DNA from: Roseibacillus persicicus
Lineage (GTDB): Bacteria > Verrucomicrobiota > Verrucomicrobiia > Verrucomicrobiales > Akkermansiaceae
NCBI RefSeq assembly: GCF_014651675.1
Contig: NZ_BMXI01000008.1
Span: 1 to 64,000, forward strand
Direction: 5' to 3'
DNA length: 64,000 nt
Position 1 is the first letter of the stretch; every line of letters begins with the position of its first letter. The translations under genes and the position numbers were made by a program. A model generated the notes under the pieces. That model made no database searches. It saw nothing but the letters and a program-made list of their open reading frames with translations, and was not told where the DNA came from. Below are positions 42,879-51,645 of this stretch, in pieces.

Positions 42879-44665
42879 ACTTCTTCCGTCACTCGCTCGG
42901 GAGCATCGAACCAACGGTCGTGCTCCTTAATCAAATCCACCAACCGATCCACAGCCTCCGCTTCGGGGATATTAAACTTCACCGGTTGCTTGCCCACGTA
43001 GAGGTTGATCTTGCCGGGTGCTCCCCCCACATATCCAAAGTCCGCATCCGCCATCTCTCCCGGTCCGTTGACGATACAGCCCATGACGGCAATGCGCACC
43101 CCCTTGAGATGGCCTGTCGCCGCGCGAATATTCTGAGTGGTATCCTGGAGGTCAAAGAGGGTCCGGCCACAGCTCGGACAGGCCACGTAATCAGTCTTGA
43201 AGATCCGTGCGCCCGCCGCCTGCAAAATATTATAGCTCAATCGCAACGACTGACCCGGAGCCACCTCACCCTGAACCAAAATGGCATCGCCAATTCCATC
43301 GCAAATCAGTGAACCTAAATTCTTGGAGGCCACCAAAAGGGTGTCGAGAAAGTCCTTCTGCGAATCCGCCGACGGCGAGAGCACGTCCTTAAGCAAAATC
43401 GGATGCTGCTTCTGCAATCGCGAAGCCAAGAGGCGAAAGGCAGGAATCACCTCCATCTCAATCCCGTCGCGAACCGTCACGATCCTGCGTTCCGTCAGAG
43501 CATCGGCAGCCGAAATCTCCTCGTCGTTCCGAGGATCAATTTCCAAGACATTCGCATCTTCGTAGACGACCTCCGGCTGGAAGTCACCCAGTCCCGCCAA
43601 CTTATGCTTCACGGCCTCATATTTTTCCCGCGAGGTAAAGACCCTCATCAACTCGGTTCTTCCCACCGCCACCTCACCACAAGTGACCACTCCTGTCCGG
43701 CGGCGCTCGTAGCTGAATGGGTTCCAACTGGGCTCCAGCCCTTGGTAATCCCCCCCCACTGGTTGTGCAGATTGGGCTGAGGACTTCACCAGAGCCTTGG
43801 CTACCGGAATCTCGTGGACGGCATCTTCGGTGAGGCTGACCCGAATCGTATCGCCAACCCCATCGGCAAGGAGGCTGCCAATCCCGATGGCAGACTTGAT
43901 CCGTCCATCTTCCCCATCCCCCGCCTCGGTCACTCCAAGGTGCAGCGGGTAGTTCCAATCCGCGCCTTCGGCATAGAGACGTGCCACCAGGAGCCGGTAA
44001 GCCTCGATCATGACCTTCGGGTTGGAGGCCTTCATCGAAAAAACAAAGTTATGGTAATCAAACTCGCGGGCCAGGCGGGCAAACTCCAGCGCACTCTCCA
44101 CCATCCCGAGCGGGGTGTCACCATAGCGGTTCATGATGCGGTCGGAGAGCGATCCGTGGTTGGTTCCAATGCGCATCGCCCGCCCCTTTTCTTTGCAAAG
44201 TTCCACCAAAGGGACGAACTGCTCGCGGATGCGCTCCAGCTCCTCTGCATATTGCTCGTCGGTGTATTCGCGCACCTCGAACTTTTTCTTATCGGCATAG
44301 TTGCCCGGATTGACCCTCACCTTCTCGACCCATTTGGCGGCTTCCATCGCGGCATCGGGCTTGAAGTGAATGTCCGCCACCAGGGGCACGGTCACTCCGG
44401 CAGCTCGCACCTGCTCGGAAATGGGCTTGAGGAACTCGGCATACTTCCGGGTTTGCGCGGTGATGCGAACAATCTCACAGCCTGCCTCGGCCAAGCCCAA
44501 CACTTGGCCCACACTAGCCTCCACATCGCGGGTGTCGCTGGTAATCATCGACTGGATGCGGATGGGATTGTCGCCCCCGATCCCCACATCGCCGACCATC
44601 ACCTCGCGGGACTCCCTTCGCTGATAGGAAAAGAGGTCGGGACAGTACTGCAAAAGCTCGCTCAT
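42875..44665 (-). CDS. ispG: 4-hydroxy-3-methylbut-2-enyl diphosphate synthase, long form
   Basis: IspG (GcpE) makes HMBPP from MEcPP in the methylerythritol phosphate route, using a [4Fe-4S] cluster. This 596-residue protein is the long form seen in plants, Chlamydiae and some other bacteria: a TIM barrel at the start (VADIHFKPDAAMEAAKWVEKVRVNPGN), an extra domain of about 200 residues in the middle, and the cluster-binding domain with CPSC near 496 and MGCIVNGPGE near 530. The first gene of a coupled ispG-clpS-DUF2017 set. A prenyl diphosphate synthase gene lies about 6 kb away and uses the end products. Confidence 0.94.
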   Translation of the reverse strand: MSELLQYCPDLFSYQRRESREVMVGDVGIGGDNPIRIQSMITSDTRDVEASVGQVLGLAEAGCEIVRITAQTRKYAEFLKPISEQVRAAGVTVPLVADIHFKPDAAMEAAKWVEKVRVNPGNYADKKKFEVREYTDEQYAEELERIREQFVPLVELCKEKGRAMRIGTNHGSLSDRIMNRYGDTPLGMVESALEFARLAREFDYHNFVFSMKASNPKVMIEAYRLLVARLYAEGADWNYPLHLGVTEAGDGEDGRIKSAIGIGSLLADGVGDTIRVSLTEDAVHEIPVAKALVKSSAQSAQPVGGDYQGLEPSWNPFSYERRRTGVVTCGEVAVGRTELMRVFTSREKYEAVKHKLAGLGDFQPEVVYEDANVLEIDPRNDEEISAADALTERRIVTVRDGIEMEVIPAFRLLASRLQKQHPILLKDVLSPSADSQKDFLDTLLVASKNLGSLICDGIGDAILVQGEVAPGQSLRLSYNILQAAGARIFKTDYVACPSCGRTLFDLQDTTQNIRAATGHLKGVRIAVMGCIVNGPGEMADADFGYVGGAPGKINLYVGKQPVKFNIPEAEAVDRLVDLIKEHDRWFDAPERVTEEV

Positions 44666-44782
44666 GGAGGGCGGACTCTAAACGATTTGCGCCGGCAAAC
44701 AAGAGCGTCGAAGGCTGGATCTCGCCAAAAAAAGGGACCCAGTCTCGCCAAGGGGGGCATTCGCTGCTTAGTTGCTTTCCTG

Positions 44783-45631
44783 ATGAAAGTGCTTCTGTCC
44801 CTTCTGCTCACCCAATTCGCGCTCATTGCGGCTGAACCGACCGACTTTATCCGCGTTGTGGAGGATGAAAAGCAGGCCCAGCTACAGACCTCGATCACGA
44901 CCTATCGCAAGGGCGACACCTCCATTACCCTCATCGGAGCCATCCACATTGCCGATGAAGATTACTTCCAAGCCCTCAACAAGGAGTTCACGAAGTATCC
45001 CGTCCTCCTCTTTGAACTCATCGGAGGAGAAAATGCCGCCAAGACGCTGAACGGCAAGCCCCGCGAAAAAGAAGAAGCGGCAGACGGGCGGCCGGCGGAA
45101 GGATTGCGGGGTCTCTATGGCTCTTTCGCAAGCACGATGCAGCTCGCCGAGCAAATCGACCTCATTGACTACACCAAAGAAAACTTCGTCCACGCCGATC
45201 TCACGATGGCGGAATACCAAAAGTTGACCGAGGGAAAGAGTGACGAGGTCCTCGCCTTTGCCCTGCAAACCAGCGTGAAAGGGAGCGAAATCTCCGGCAA
45301 ACCCTTCGGCGGCATGGACATGGGACTCGTTATGCGGGCGATCCTTTCCGGCGACTCTACCGGGCTCAAGCTGCAATACATGACCCTCATGGAGCAGGGC
45401 GACGAATCGACGGCAGCCCTCACGGGCAAAAATCTCGTGATCTCCGACCGCAACGACAAATGCTTCGCGGTTCTAGCCGAACAAAGGAAGAAGGGTGCCC
45501 AGAAGATCGGAATCTTCTATGGAGCGGCCCACTTCCCCGACATGGAAAGGCGCCTCCTCGCGGATGGCTTCGAGCAAGTCCAACACGATTGGTTGACCGC
45601 GTGGCACGTGAAAAAGCCCGCGAAGCAATAG
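44783..45631 (+). CDS. Exported TraB/GumN family protein
   Basis: The 282-residue protein has a signal peptide (LLSLLLTQFALIAA). The TraB-type domain shows the two G-x-x-H motifs, GAIH at 52-55 (GAIHIADEDYF) and GAAH at about 247-250 (IFYGAAHFPDMERRL), plus the FELIGGE element near 75. Relatives include Tiki metalloproteases and PrgY/TraB; a peptidase role is possible but unproven. The frame is open much further upstream, antisense to ispG, and that part is excluded. The gene is divergent from ispG and convergent with a retropepsin-like lipoprotein gene. Confidence 0.82.
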   Translation: MKVLLSLLLTQFALIAAEPTDFIRVVEDEKQAQLQTSITTYRKGDTSITLIGAIHIADEDYFQALNKEFTKYPVLLFELIGGENAAKTLNGKPREKEEAADGRPAEGLRGLYGSFASTMQLAEQIDLIDYTKENFVHADLTMAEYQKLTEGKSDEVLAFALQTSVKGSEISGKPFGGMDMGLVMRAILSGDSTGLKLQYMTLMEQGDESTAALTGKNLVISDRNDKCFAVLAEQRKKGAQKIGIFYGAAHFPDMERRLLADGFEQVQHDWLTAWHVKKPAKQ

Positions 45632-45662
45632 CGCCTGCGCTCTCCTATCGAAGCTTTCGCGG
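45618..45662. other. Cruciform-like inverted repeat between convergent genes
   Basis: CCGCGAAGC at 45618-45626 pairs with GCTTTCGCGG at 45653-45662 (one bulge), enclosing a smaller AGCGC-CT-GCGCT hairpin at 45630-45641. It overlaps the stop region of the TraB-like gene and may serve as a weak bidirectional terminator. No T run. Confidence 0.35.
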
Positions 45663-45680
45663 TCGGAACCTGTCCCCCAC

Positions 45681-46760
45681 TTACCAATTCAAGCCCAGGG
45701 CAGCCTCCCGCCGGGACTCTTTCGCCAAGGTCGGCACAGGCGCGGAAACGCCTTTGGTTGCGGGGTCACCCACGTAGAGAAGGCGAGAACCTGCGTCGAA
45801 CAAGGCACCAGTATTTTCGAGAAAGTCCATCCCGATGATGCCGTCGACAACCCGTCCATTGCGGTCCTTGAAGTTTTTGCGCACCACGGGCAGCTCAATC
45901 ACCGCAACCTGAAACTCGGTGACTACCAGGCGATCGAATACCACGTTCTCAAAAGTCGCCGCCCGGGCAGCCGCATTGTCGCCCGAGGCATCAATGATGC
46001 GGGAAGAACTGGCGCGGGTCTCAAGTCCCAATTCGCGGGCGCTTTCCGCCGACAACACGGAGACCTCCGCCCCCGTATCCACGATCCAGGTGACCAGGCG
46101 ACCATTCCAATACGACTCCATGATGAGGTGCGGAAGATTCTTCGCAGGGCGCATGTGGAGGGTATTGAAACCCAAGCCCGTCATCTCTCCCAAGGGACGG
46201 ATACTTTGAGCTCGAGCATTCTGGGCGTTCTTGCTGGGAACCCACATCTTGCCGGTGCGCAGGTCAATCAACGCTCCGAGAGCCTCAAGGGCATCGAGTC
46301 CGATCTGGCCATCGTAGCGGGAGGTCGCAGTATTCCCGAGGGTCTCGTTGGCGAGCATGAAAGGAAAAGGCAGAGCCGAAACCGGACCCGCCGACAGCAC
46401 TCCCAAGCCAACCCGGGAAGTCACTGGCCGACCAAGCGCTCCCCGCGAGACCACTTTGGCACTATTATCAATCCGCAGCCCCAGCTTGGGCGCCAGGTGA
46501 GAGTCCAGGTCGGTGGAATTCGCTCCGGAATCAATCAACAGGTCGACCGGACTCCCATTCACCAGAAATTTACCCGAGTAGCGGGAGTCCCTGCTAATCT
46601 TTTTCAAAGGCAAAGCAGTGTAGCCGAGGGACGTCAACCGGGCCTCGCGCAATCCGCTGGAGGGGCCGACACCCTCATTTTCAGGCGCCTTGTTCGCACA
46701 AGCGACGAGGAACAAGGCGGGTAAAAGAAGGAATAAACGGGAGCGAACTTTGCGAAACAT
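45681..46760 (-). CDS. Lipoprotein with two retropepsin-like aspartic protease domains
   Basis: The 359-residue protein has a lipobox with Cys21 (FLVAC). Two aspartyl-protease-like halves follow: LLIDSGAN with DSGA at 77-80 and WIVDTGAEVSV with DTGA at 228-231, each followed by a beta domain and a GLDALEALG or GMDFLENTG turn. Retropepsins usually act as dimers of one half, so a tandem arrangement can form an enzyme within one chain, as in eukaryotic pepsins. Bacterial tandem forms are known in this gag-polyprotein-like family, but the substrate is unknown. It is upstream of nothing on its strand and close to a HAD gene. Confidence 0.8.
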   Translation of the reverse strand: MFRKVRSRLFLLLPALFLVACANKAPENEGVGPSSGLREARLTSLGYTALPLKKISRDSRYSGKFLVNGSPVDLLIDSGANSTDLDSHLAPKLGLRIDNSAKVVSRGALGRPVTSRVGLGVLSAGPVSALPFPFMLANETLGNTATSRYDGQIGLDALEALGALIDLRTGKMWVPSKNAQNARAQSIRPLGEMTGLGFNTLHMRPAKNLPHLIMESYWNGRLVTWIVDTGAEVSVLSAESARELGLETRASSSRIIDASGDNAAARAATFENVVFDRLVVTEFQVAVIELPVVRKNFKDRNGRVVDGIIGMDFLENTGALFDAGSRLLYVGDPATKGVSAPVPTLAKESRREAALGLNW

Positions 46761-46805
46761 GATGTTGAGGGATGTTACCCGCGTAGGGCGGACTTATTAC
46801 AAGGC

Positions 46806-47453
46806 TTATTCAGATAAAAGAGCGGCACCAAGTTCCCTCAAATTTGAGCAAACACGGTCAGCCTCCGCGAAATCACTCACGGTGGTGATGCGATTGGGGA
46901 TGGCAAAGGCAGTCATTCCCGCCGTTTTCGCGGATCGGACTCCGTTGAGAGAATCCTCGATGACCAGACAGCCCGAGGGAGGCACTGCCAGAGTCTCGCT
47001 GCAGGCCTGATAGAGATCAGGAGCAGGCTTGATGCGGGGCGCATCGCCGCGACAGGTGGTGTTCTCAAAGAATTCGGCCAAACCAAGCCTCCCCAACCAG
47101 CCATCCACCCATCCATGGGAGGAAGACGAGACCACCGCCAGGCGGGTCTTCCCTTGCAAAGACTCGAGTAACTCGCGCGCTCCCTCCACGGCCCCTTGGG
47201 TCGCCAGTTCAGCTTCGATCTCAATCTGCCGGCTGGCATCCATTTCCTCCCAATCAAAGGATCTGCCAGTCAGCTCTTCCAAATGCAGCTTGGGTGACCA
47301 GGTATCAAAGTCCGAGCCAATGCACTGCACATAGACCTCAATGGGCAGTTCCTGCCCCTCATCGCGAAAAGTCCGCAGCCAGGCCGAATAAATCGCCCAC
47401 TCCGTATCCATCAAGGTCCCGTCAAAGTCGAAAAGAATAGCTTCAGGCAGCAT
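46806..47453 (-). CDS. HAD-superfamily phosphatase, beta-phosphoglucomutase-like
   Basis: The 215-residue enzyme has motif I DFDGTLMDTE at 9-18 with the nucleophile Asp9, a helical cap, VVSSSSHGWVDGWL as motif II, a lysine near 135 (RIKPAPDLY) and the metal-binding EDSLNGVRSA. It belongs to the beta-phosphoglucomutase/phosphoglycolate phosphatase branch, whose members act on small sugar phosphates; the substrate cannot be read from sequence. Its start overlaps the end of the next gene upstream by 11 bases, suggesting a two-gene operon. Confidence 0.88.
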   Translation of the reverse strand: MLPEAILFDFDGTLMDTEWAIYSAWLRTFRDEGQELPIEVYVQCIGSDFDTWSPKLHLEELTGRSFDWEEMDASRQIEIEAELATQGAVEGARELLESLQGKTRLAVVSSSSHGWVDGWLGRLGLAEFFENTTCRGDAPRIKPAPDLYQACSETLAVPPSGCLVIEDSLNGVRSAKTAGMTAFAIPNRITTVSDFAEADRVCSNLRELGAALLSE

Positions 47454-48030
47454 GGGCAGGTGACGTCGGGGGCTTGGATTTCGGTTTCAAGAACAAAAAG
47501 ACAATGGCGAGAATCAAGGTCAGCGTCCCAATCAACCCCAGAACGACGGCTCCTCCAATCATCCCGAAGACACCGCCAAAATTTTCCATGAAAGTGCCTT
47601 CCGACAAGGAGACCACTCTGGTCTCTCCCGCGGGAGCGGAGGCCTTGAGAGTGTAATCACCCGGAGCGGGCAGCTCAAAGGTCCCCACGCCGACCTTGTG
47701 GGTGCTCCCATTATTCATGGTGGTATTCCCAACCGAGGGGGCCAAGGGGATGACCACCGATGTTGAACCTGCGGGACGGATCTCAAAGCTAAACCCTCCG
47801 GGCAGGGCCAAGTCATTGGCGATGGTCTTCCCCTCGAAAATATCCTGATAATTGTGCCACAAGGAAACCTTCCCGGCCTCTTTCACAGTAAAAGTAGCTG
47901 TCCCGGGAGCCTCCATCACGACGAGATTGCTATTCACATTATCCACGATGGTCTTGAACCCCCGCACGCCAAAGACAATGGCGAAAATCCAGCAGAGCGC
48001 TGTGATGATAAAAAAGATGACCGCTTTCAT
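47443..48030 (-). CDS. Membrane protein of unknown function
   Basis: The 195-residue protein has one hydrophobic segment at the N-terminus (AVIFFIITALCWIFAIVFGV) and one at the C-terminus (GGVFGMIGGAVVLGLIGTLTLILAIVFLFL), with a periplasmic beta-rich domain of about 110 residues between (FTVKEAGKVSLWHNYQDI, GTFELPAPGDYTLKASA). The layout of an extracellular domain anchored at both ends is common in bacteria; no specific family is recognised. ATG at 48030 chosen; a GTG/ATG seven codons earlier is possible. Downstream is the HAD gene, overlapping by 11 bases. Confidence 0.65.
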   Translation of the reverse strand: MKAVIFFIITALCWIFAIVFGVRGFKTIVDNVNSNLVVMEAPGTATFTVKEAGKVSLWHNYQDIFEGKTIANDLALPGGFSFEIRPAGSTSVVIPLAPSVGNTTMNNGSTHKVGVGTFELPAPGDYTLKASAPAGETRVVSLSEGTFMENFGGVFGMIGGAVVLGLIGTLTLILAIVFLFLKPKSKPPTSPAHAA

Positions 48031-48081
48031 GTCCGGGGCAACCTGCCCCACTTCTTCACCGAAAACAAGCCAGTCCCATTT

Positions 48082-49569
48082 TCAGGGTGAACTCAATTCC
48101 TCTTTCAGGGGCGCGATCCGATAGCGCTCATGGTCGCTTCGGTTCTCATGCCAGACTGATTGCAGCTCCCTCAGCTTCTCTGGCTCCTTGCTAGCCAAGT
48201 CCTTCGCCTCCGCCGGATCGGTCTTCAGATGATAGAGAGCCCATGGTGGACGCTTTCCTTTTCGGGCAAACCCCATCCAGACCGCTTTCCAATCGCCATC
48301 AATGACAGCGACCTGCCCTCCGTATCCATGAAACTCCCACAACATGGGCACCTCCCTCACGAGAGTCTTCTCTCCAACAAGCTCCTCCAACAGATTGACC
48401 CCATCCATGCCCGAAGGCGGCACCACCCCGGCTGCGGCGCAGAATGTCGGGAACCAATCGGGAAAGTAGCTGGGGGTATGGCTACGACCACCCGGCTCGA
48501 TTCTTCCTGGCCAGCGGACAATCGCCGGAACGCGCAGTCCCCCTTCATACACCGACCCCTTGAATCCCCGCAGACCACGGAGGGAATTGAAGAAGTCCGG
48601 GTCCACCCCGCCAATATTGAAGTCAGGGTCACTTCCCCGGTGGGTCGTCCCATTGTCAGAGGTGAAGACGATAAGCGTATTCTCCGCCAGCTCGAGCTCT
48701 TCCAGCCTATCCATCACCGCCCCCACATACTCATCCAGATCGGAGATCATCGCGGCATAGCCCGCCCGGGGCCGGGGATGGGGCAAGTATCCACTCGTTC
48801 CACGATAGACCCCCTTCTCCTCATCCCACTCCCTGGGATACCGATCCACCCACTCGGCGGGTGGATGCATCGCGACATGGGGCTCCACGAAAGGGCAGTA
48901 GAGAAAGAAAGGCTCTTCTTTGTGAGCCTCTATAAATTCCAGCGCCTCCTCGAGTATCCGGTCCGGCGCATAGACCTGACCCCAATAGGTCTCGGCCAAG
49001 ACTTCGCCCTGCAGTTTCTTCGCGTGGCCGGGAATCGCAGGGTCGTTGAGAATCTCCACTCCCTCGTCATCATCCAGGAAAGGAGGATAGAAGGAATGGG
49101 CGTTGCGCTGGCAATTGTAGCCATAAAAGCGATCAAAGCCTTGCCGAAGGGGAGAACCACTGGAATCGGTGGGCCCCAACCCCCACTTCCCGAACCCACC
49201 CGTGCGGTAACCCGCGGATTGTAGAACTTCAGCAAGGGTTACGGCTTCCTCGCTGATCGGCCACTGACCGGGGAACTTGCGACCGTTCTTGGAGTCGCCA
49301 TTGTTCCGAATCTCAGCCCGGGCAAGACTCTTGCCCGTCAAAAGCACACAGCGGGAAGGCGCGCAAACCGGGGCTCCCGCATAGTGCCGCATCAGTTGGA
49401 CCCCTCCAGCAGCCAGCCGGTCCAAATTCGGGGTCTTGATTTTCTCCTGCCCATAGCAGCCCAACTCGCCCCAGCCGAGGTCATCGGCGAGAATAAAAAC
49501 CAGATTTGGCCTCCCGAAAGCTGAAGAAAAAACAACCGAGCTGAGAAAAAATAGCCAAAAACGCCTCAT
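48082..49569 (-). CDS. Secreted sulfatase
   Basis: The 495-residue sulfatase starts with a signal peptide (FWLFFLSSVVFSSAFG). The metal-binding NLVFILADDLGWGELGCYG has Asp29 and Asp30. The formylglycine site is Cys69 in CAPSR (C-x-P/A-x-R), followed by LLTGKSLARAEIRNN. Later motifs include the GFGKWGLG block near 130 and HxxMHPPAEW with metal and substrate histidines. Sulfatases remove sulfate esters from glycans and need a maturation enzyme, not found here. The substrate is unknown. Another sulfatase gene begins at 63710. Confidence 0.93.
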   Translation of the reverse strand: MRRFWLFFLSSVVFSSAFGRPNLVFILADDLGWGELGCYGQEKIKTPNLDRLAAGGVQLMRHYAGAPVCAPSRCVLLTGKSLARAEIRNNGDSKNGRKFPGQWPISEEAVTLAEVLQSAGYRTGGFGKWGLGPTDSSGSPLRQGFDRFYGYNCQRNAHSFYPPFLDDDEGVEILNDPAIPGHAKKLQGEVLAETYWGQVYAPDRILEEALEFIEAHKEEPFFLYCPFVEPHVAMHPPAEWVDRYPREWDEEKGVYRGTSGYLPHPRPRAGYAAMISDLDEYVGAVMDRLEELELAENTLIVFTSDNGTTHRGSDPDFNIGGVDPDFFNSLRGLRGFKGSVYEGGLRVPAIVRWPGRIEPGGRSHTPSYFPDWFPTFCAAAGVVPPSGMDGVNLLEELVGEKTLVREVPMLWEFHGYGGQVAVIDGDWKAVWMGFARKGKRPPWALYHLKTDPAEAKDLASKEPEKLRELQSVWHENRSDHERYRIAPLKEELSSP

Positions 49570-49616
49570 TGGAGGCCATTTTATCCGCCCTTTGGCAGGA
49601 AAGAAACCAGCAAAAA

Positions 49617-49883
49617 CTATTCCTCGAAGTTGCGATTCACGAGCTCTTCCAAGGCCGCCAATGCCTCCTCTTCATCGCTTCCATCAGCCGTAACTTGTAG
49701 TTGCGAACCATGTCCGGCGGCGAGCATCATAAGTCCCATAATGCTTTTGCCATCAATCTCTTCATCATCCTTTTCGACGCGAATCTCGCAGTCAAAGCGG
49801 CTTGCAATCTTCACGAATTGCGCGGCAGGACGAGCGTGAATCCCGAGCTTGTTATTAACCGTGAATGTCTTTGTGGAGGCCAT
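49617..49883 (-). CDS. ptsH: Phosphocarrier protein HPr
   Basis: The 88-residue protein has GIHARPA with the phosphorylated histidine at position 16 and a KSIMGLMML segment with a serine at 47 in the place of the regulatory Ser46 of Firmicutes. HPr shuttles phosphate in the phosphotransferase system; in organisms without sugar permeases it acts in regulation (Npr/HPr-kinase type). No enzyme I or HPr kinase gene is in the window. I use the ATG at 49883; the 50 codons before it are not HPr-like. It is divergent from rpmH. Confidence 0.92.
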   Translation of the reverse strand: MASTKTFTVNNKLGIHARPAAQFVKIASRFDCEIRVEKDDEEIDGKSIMGLMMLAAGHGSQLQVTADGSDEEEALAALEELVNRNFEE

Positions 49884-49954
49884 GAATCGGGCGGAGACTA
49901 ATCGCACCAGCGGGGACGGGGAAGGAATATTTTTTAGCAAGTGTTTCTCCTGTC

Positions 49955-49982
49955 TTGACACCCCGCCCCCGATGACTAGTCT
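49955..49982 (+). promoter_or_regulatory. Candidate sigma-70-type promoter of rpmH
   Basis: TTGACA at 49955-49960 is a perfect minus-35 box. TAGTCT at 49977-49982, 16 bases later, matches the minus-10 consensus at only three positions. It would give a leader of about 65 bases before rpmH. Confidence 0.5.
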
Positions 49983-50055
49983 TCCGCCCCTTTCGCCCCC
50001 TCCGGCGGGAGTCCGACACCCGCCAAAAGGCACCCAACTTTAAGAATAGATTATC

Positions 50056-50241
50056 ATGAAGCGCACCTTCCAACCCTCCAAACGCGTCCGCAAACGTCAG
50101 CACGGCTTCCGCGCCCGCATGGCTACCAAGGCTGGCCGCGATATTCTTTCCAAGCGTCGTCGCAAGGGCCGTAAGCGCCTTTTGCCGAAAGGTGCCGAGA
50201 TTCACTTCAAGCGTCACACCGTCCAGCACAACACCAAGTAG
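50056..50241 (+). CDS. rpmH: Ribosomal protein L34
   Basis: The 61-residue protein has the L34 core [20 protein letters not shown] followed by [16 protein letters not shown], as in all bacteria. It has an extra C-terminal tail of about 15 residues ([18 protein letters not shown]) relative to the E. coli 46-residue protein. It is a component of the large ribosomal subunit. It precedes rnpA, the usual neighbour, but a terminator lies between them. No dnaA gene or DnaA-box cluster was noticed in the window, so this does not look like the replication origin. Confidence 0.97.
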   Translation: MKRTFQPSKRVRKRQHGFRARMATKAGRDILSKRRRKGRKRLLPKGAEIHFKRHTVQHNTK

Positions 50242-50288
50242 TGCCCGGTGGCGGATTCCCTCCGCACGACTCTAATTTTTTACCATTG

Positions 50289-50320
50289 AACCGGCGCGGA
50301 TGATTCCGCTCCGGTTTTTT
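50289..50320 (+). terminator. Terminator between rpmH and rnpA
   Basis: AACCGG and CCGGTT (50289-50294, 50311-50316) enclose GCGGA-TGAT-TCCGC; T residues run to 50320. The stem ends eight bases before the rnpA start codon, so it may attenuate transcription into rnpA. Confidence 0.85.
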
Positions 50321-50327
50321 CGTAGTC

Positions 50328-50702
50328 ATGAAACTTCCCCGCAAGCTGACCCTCAACGACCGCGCCGACTTTCAGGCAGTGCGGGAGAAGGGGAAATCCG
50401 TGAGCGGCAGGTTTCTCGTCCTCGCCGCGCTGCCCCAACCGCAATTGGACCACTTTCGCTACGCTCTCATCACTTCCAAAAAGGCCGGAAAAGCCCACGA
50501 GCGAAATCATATCCGACGACTGATTCGCTCGGTGCTGGTCGAACAGGGGGAAAGGATCAGCCCCGGTTACCACTTGGTCTTCATTGCCCGCTGGCGAGCC
50601 AAGGAGGCCACCTATCAGGAGATCAGCCGCGAAGTCCTCTCTCTGGTAAAAAAGCAGAAACTTCTTCGCGCACCCATTCCAAATCACGAAGCGCAGTCTT
50701 GA
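50328..50702 (+). CDS. rnpA: Ribonuclease P protein component
   Basis: RnpA helps the RNase P RNA cut 5' leaders from tRNA precursors. The 124-residue protein opens MKLPRKLTLNDRADFQAVREKGKS and has the conserved basic element ALITSKKAGKAHERNHIRRLIR (the RNR motif, with the H-E-R-N-H-I-R-R variant) and a YHLVFIARWRAKEA strand. Position after rpmH agrees with the universal order. It ends 35 bases before a prenyl diphosphate synthase gene; the usual yidD and yidC genes do not follow. Confidence 0.94.
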   Translation: MKLPRKLTLNDRADFQAVREKGKSVSGRFLVLAALPQPQLDHFRYALITSKKAGKAHERNHIRRLIRSVLVEQGERISPGYHLVFIARWRAKEATYQEISREVLSLVKKQKLLRAPIPNHEAQS

Positions 50703-50737
50703 TTCTTGCGCCCACAACTCCGAATCTCACTCGAACG

Positions 50738-51634
50738 ATGCCAAGCGACGACTTCAAAACTTACCTCGGCCAAAAGGTCAGTCTCATTGACGGCCACCTC
50801 GACGCCCACCTCCCCTCGGACCTGACCTCCCCCAGCAAGATCCACGAAGCGATGCGCTACTCGGTCTTTGCCGGCGGAAAGAGACTCCGTCCCATCCTTG
50901 CCCTCGCTGCGGCGGAAGCCTGTGGTGGCAGCGAAGAAGCAGCGCTCTTTCCCGCCTGCGCCACCGAACTGCTTCACACTTACTCCCTCGTGCACGACGA
51001 CTTGCCGGCGATGGACGACGACGATTTGCGCCGTGGCCGTCCCACCTCGCACGTTGTCTTCGGCGAAGCCCTCGCGATTCTCGCCGGCGACGCCCTGCAG
51101 GCCGAGGCCTTCCACTTCATTGCCCAGACCCCACCAGCTACCAGCTTCACCGTTGCCGATTACCTCAAGGAATTCGCAGTTTGCGCCGGTTCCCTGAAGC
51201 TGATTGGCGGCCAAGTGCTGGACCTTGAGGGAGAAGGCGAAGACACCCTTCTCAGCCACGACGAGCTGATCGCGATTCACGAGAGAAAGACTGCCGCTCT
51301 CCTGACGACCTCCATCCGACTGGGCGCGATGACCGCGGATGCCACTGCCGGGCAATTGGACGCGCTCACCACCTTCGGCTACAACCTCGGCCTCGCCTTC
51401 CAGGTCATCGATGACGTCCTCGACGTCACCGCCGACACTGCCACTCTCGGCAAGACTGCAGGTAAGGACGAAGCAGTGAACAAGTCCACCTATCCCGCGA
51501 TTCTCGGTCTGGAAGAATCCCGTCAGGAAGCCAAGCGGCTCACCGACCTGTCCTTGGCCGCGCTGGAGCCCTTCGGCGAAAAAGCAGCCCACCTCTCGCA
51601 GATCGCCCACTATCTGCTGGACCGCGAATACTAG
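50738..51634 (+). CDS. Polyprenyl (farnesyl/geranylgeranyl) diphosphate synthase
   Basis: The 298-residue trans-prenyltransferase condenses isopentenyl diphosphate with allylic diphosphates. It has GGKRLRP at 47-53, the first aspartate-rich motif [15 protein letters not shown] at 86-100, KTAALL near 190 and the second motif QVIDDVLD near 220. The insertion of two residues in the first motif is of the bacterial type (DDxxxxD), as in E. coli IspA and bacterial GGPP synthases; product chain length cannot be read reliably. Start at 50738, since the earlier frame overlaps rnpA. Together with ispG it represents the isoprenoid pathway in the window. Confidence 0.9.
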   Translation: MPSDDFKTYLGQKVSLIDGHLDAHLPSDLTSPSKIHEAMRYSVFAGGKRLRPILALAAAEACGGSEEAALFPACATELLHTYSLVHDDLPAMDDDDLRRGRPTSHVVFGEALAILAGDALQAEAFHFIAQTPPATSFTVADYLKEFAVCAGSLKLIGGQVLDLEGEGEDTLLSHDELIAIHERKTAALLTTSIRLGAMTADATAGQLDALTTFGYNLGLAFQVIDDVLDVTADTATLGKTAGKDEAVNKSTYPAILGLEESRQEAKRLTDLSLAALEPFGEKAAHLSQIAHYLLDREY

Positions 51635-51645
51635 GAATCAACCCC

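Noticed and set aside
43814-44782. Upstream extension of the TraB-like frame
   Set aside because: This part is antisense to ispG and not protein-like; the signal peptide begins at 44783.
49884-50055. Origin of replication between ptsH and rpmH
   Set aside because: No TTATCCACA-like DnaA boxes and no dnaA gene were noticed.
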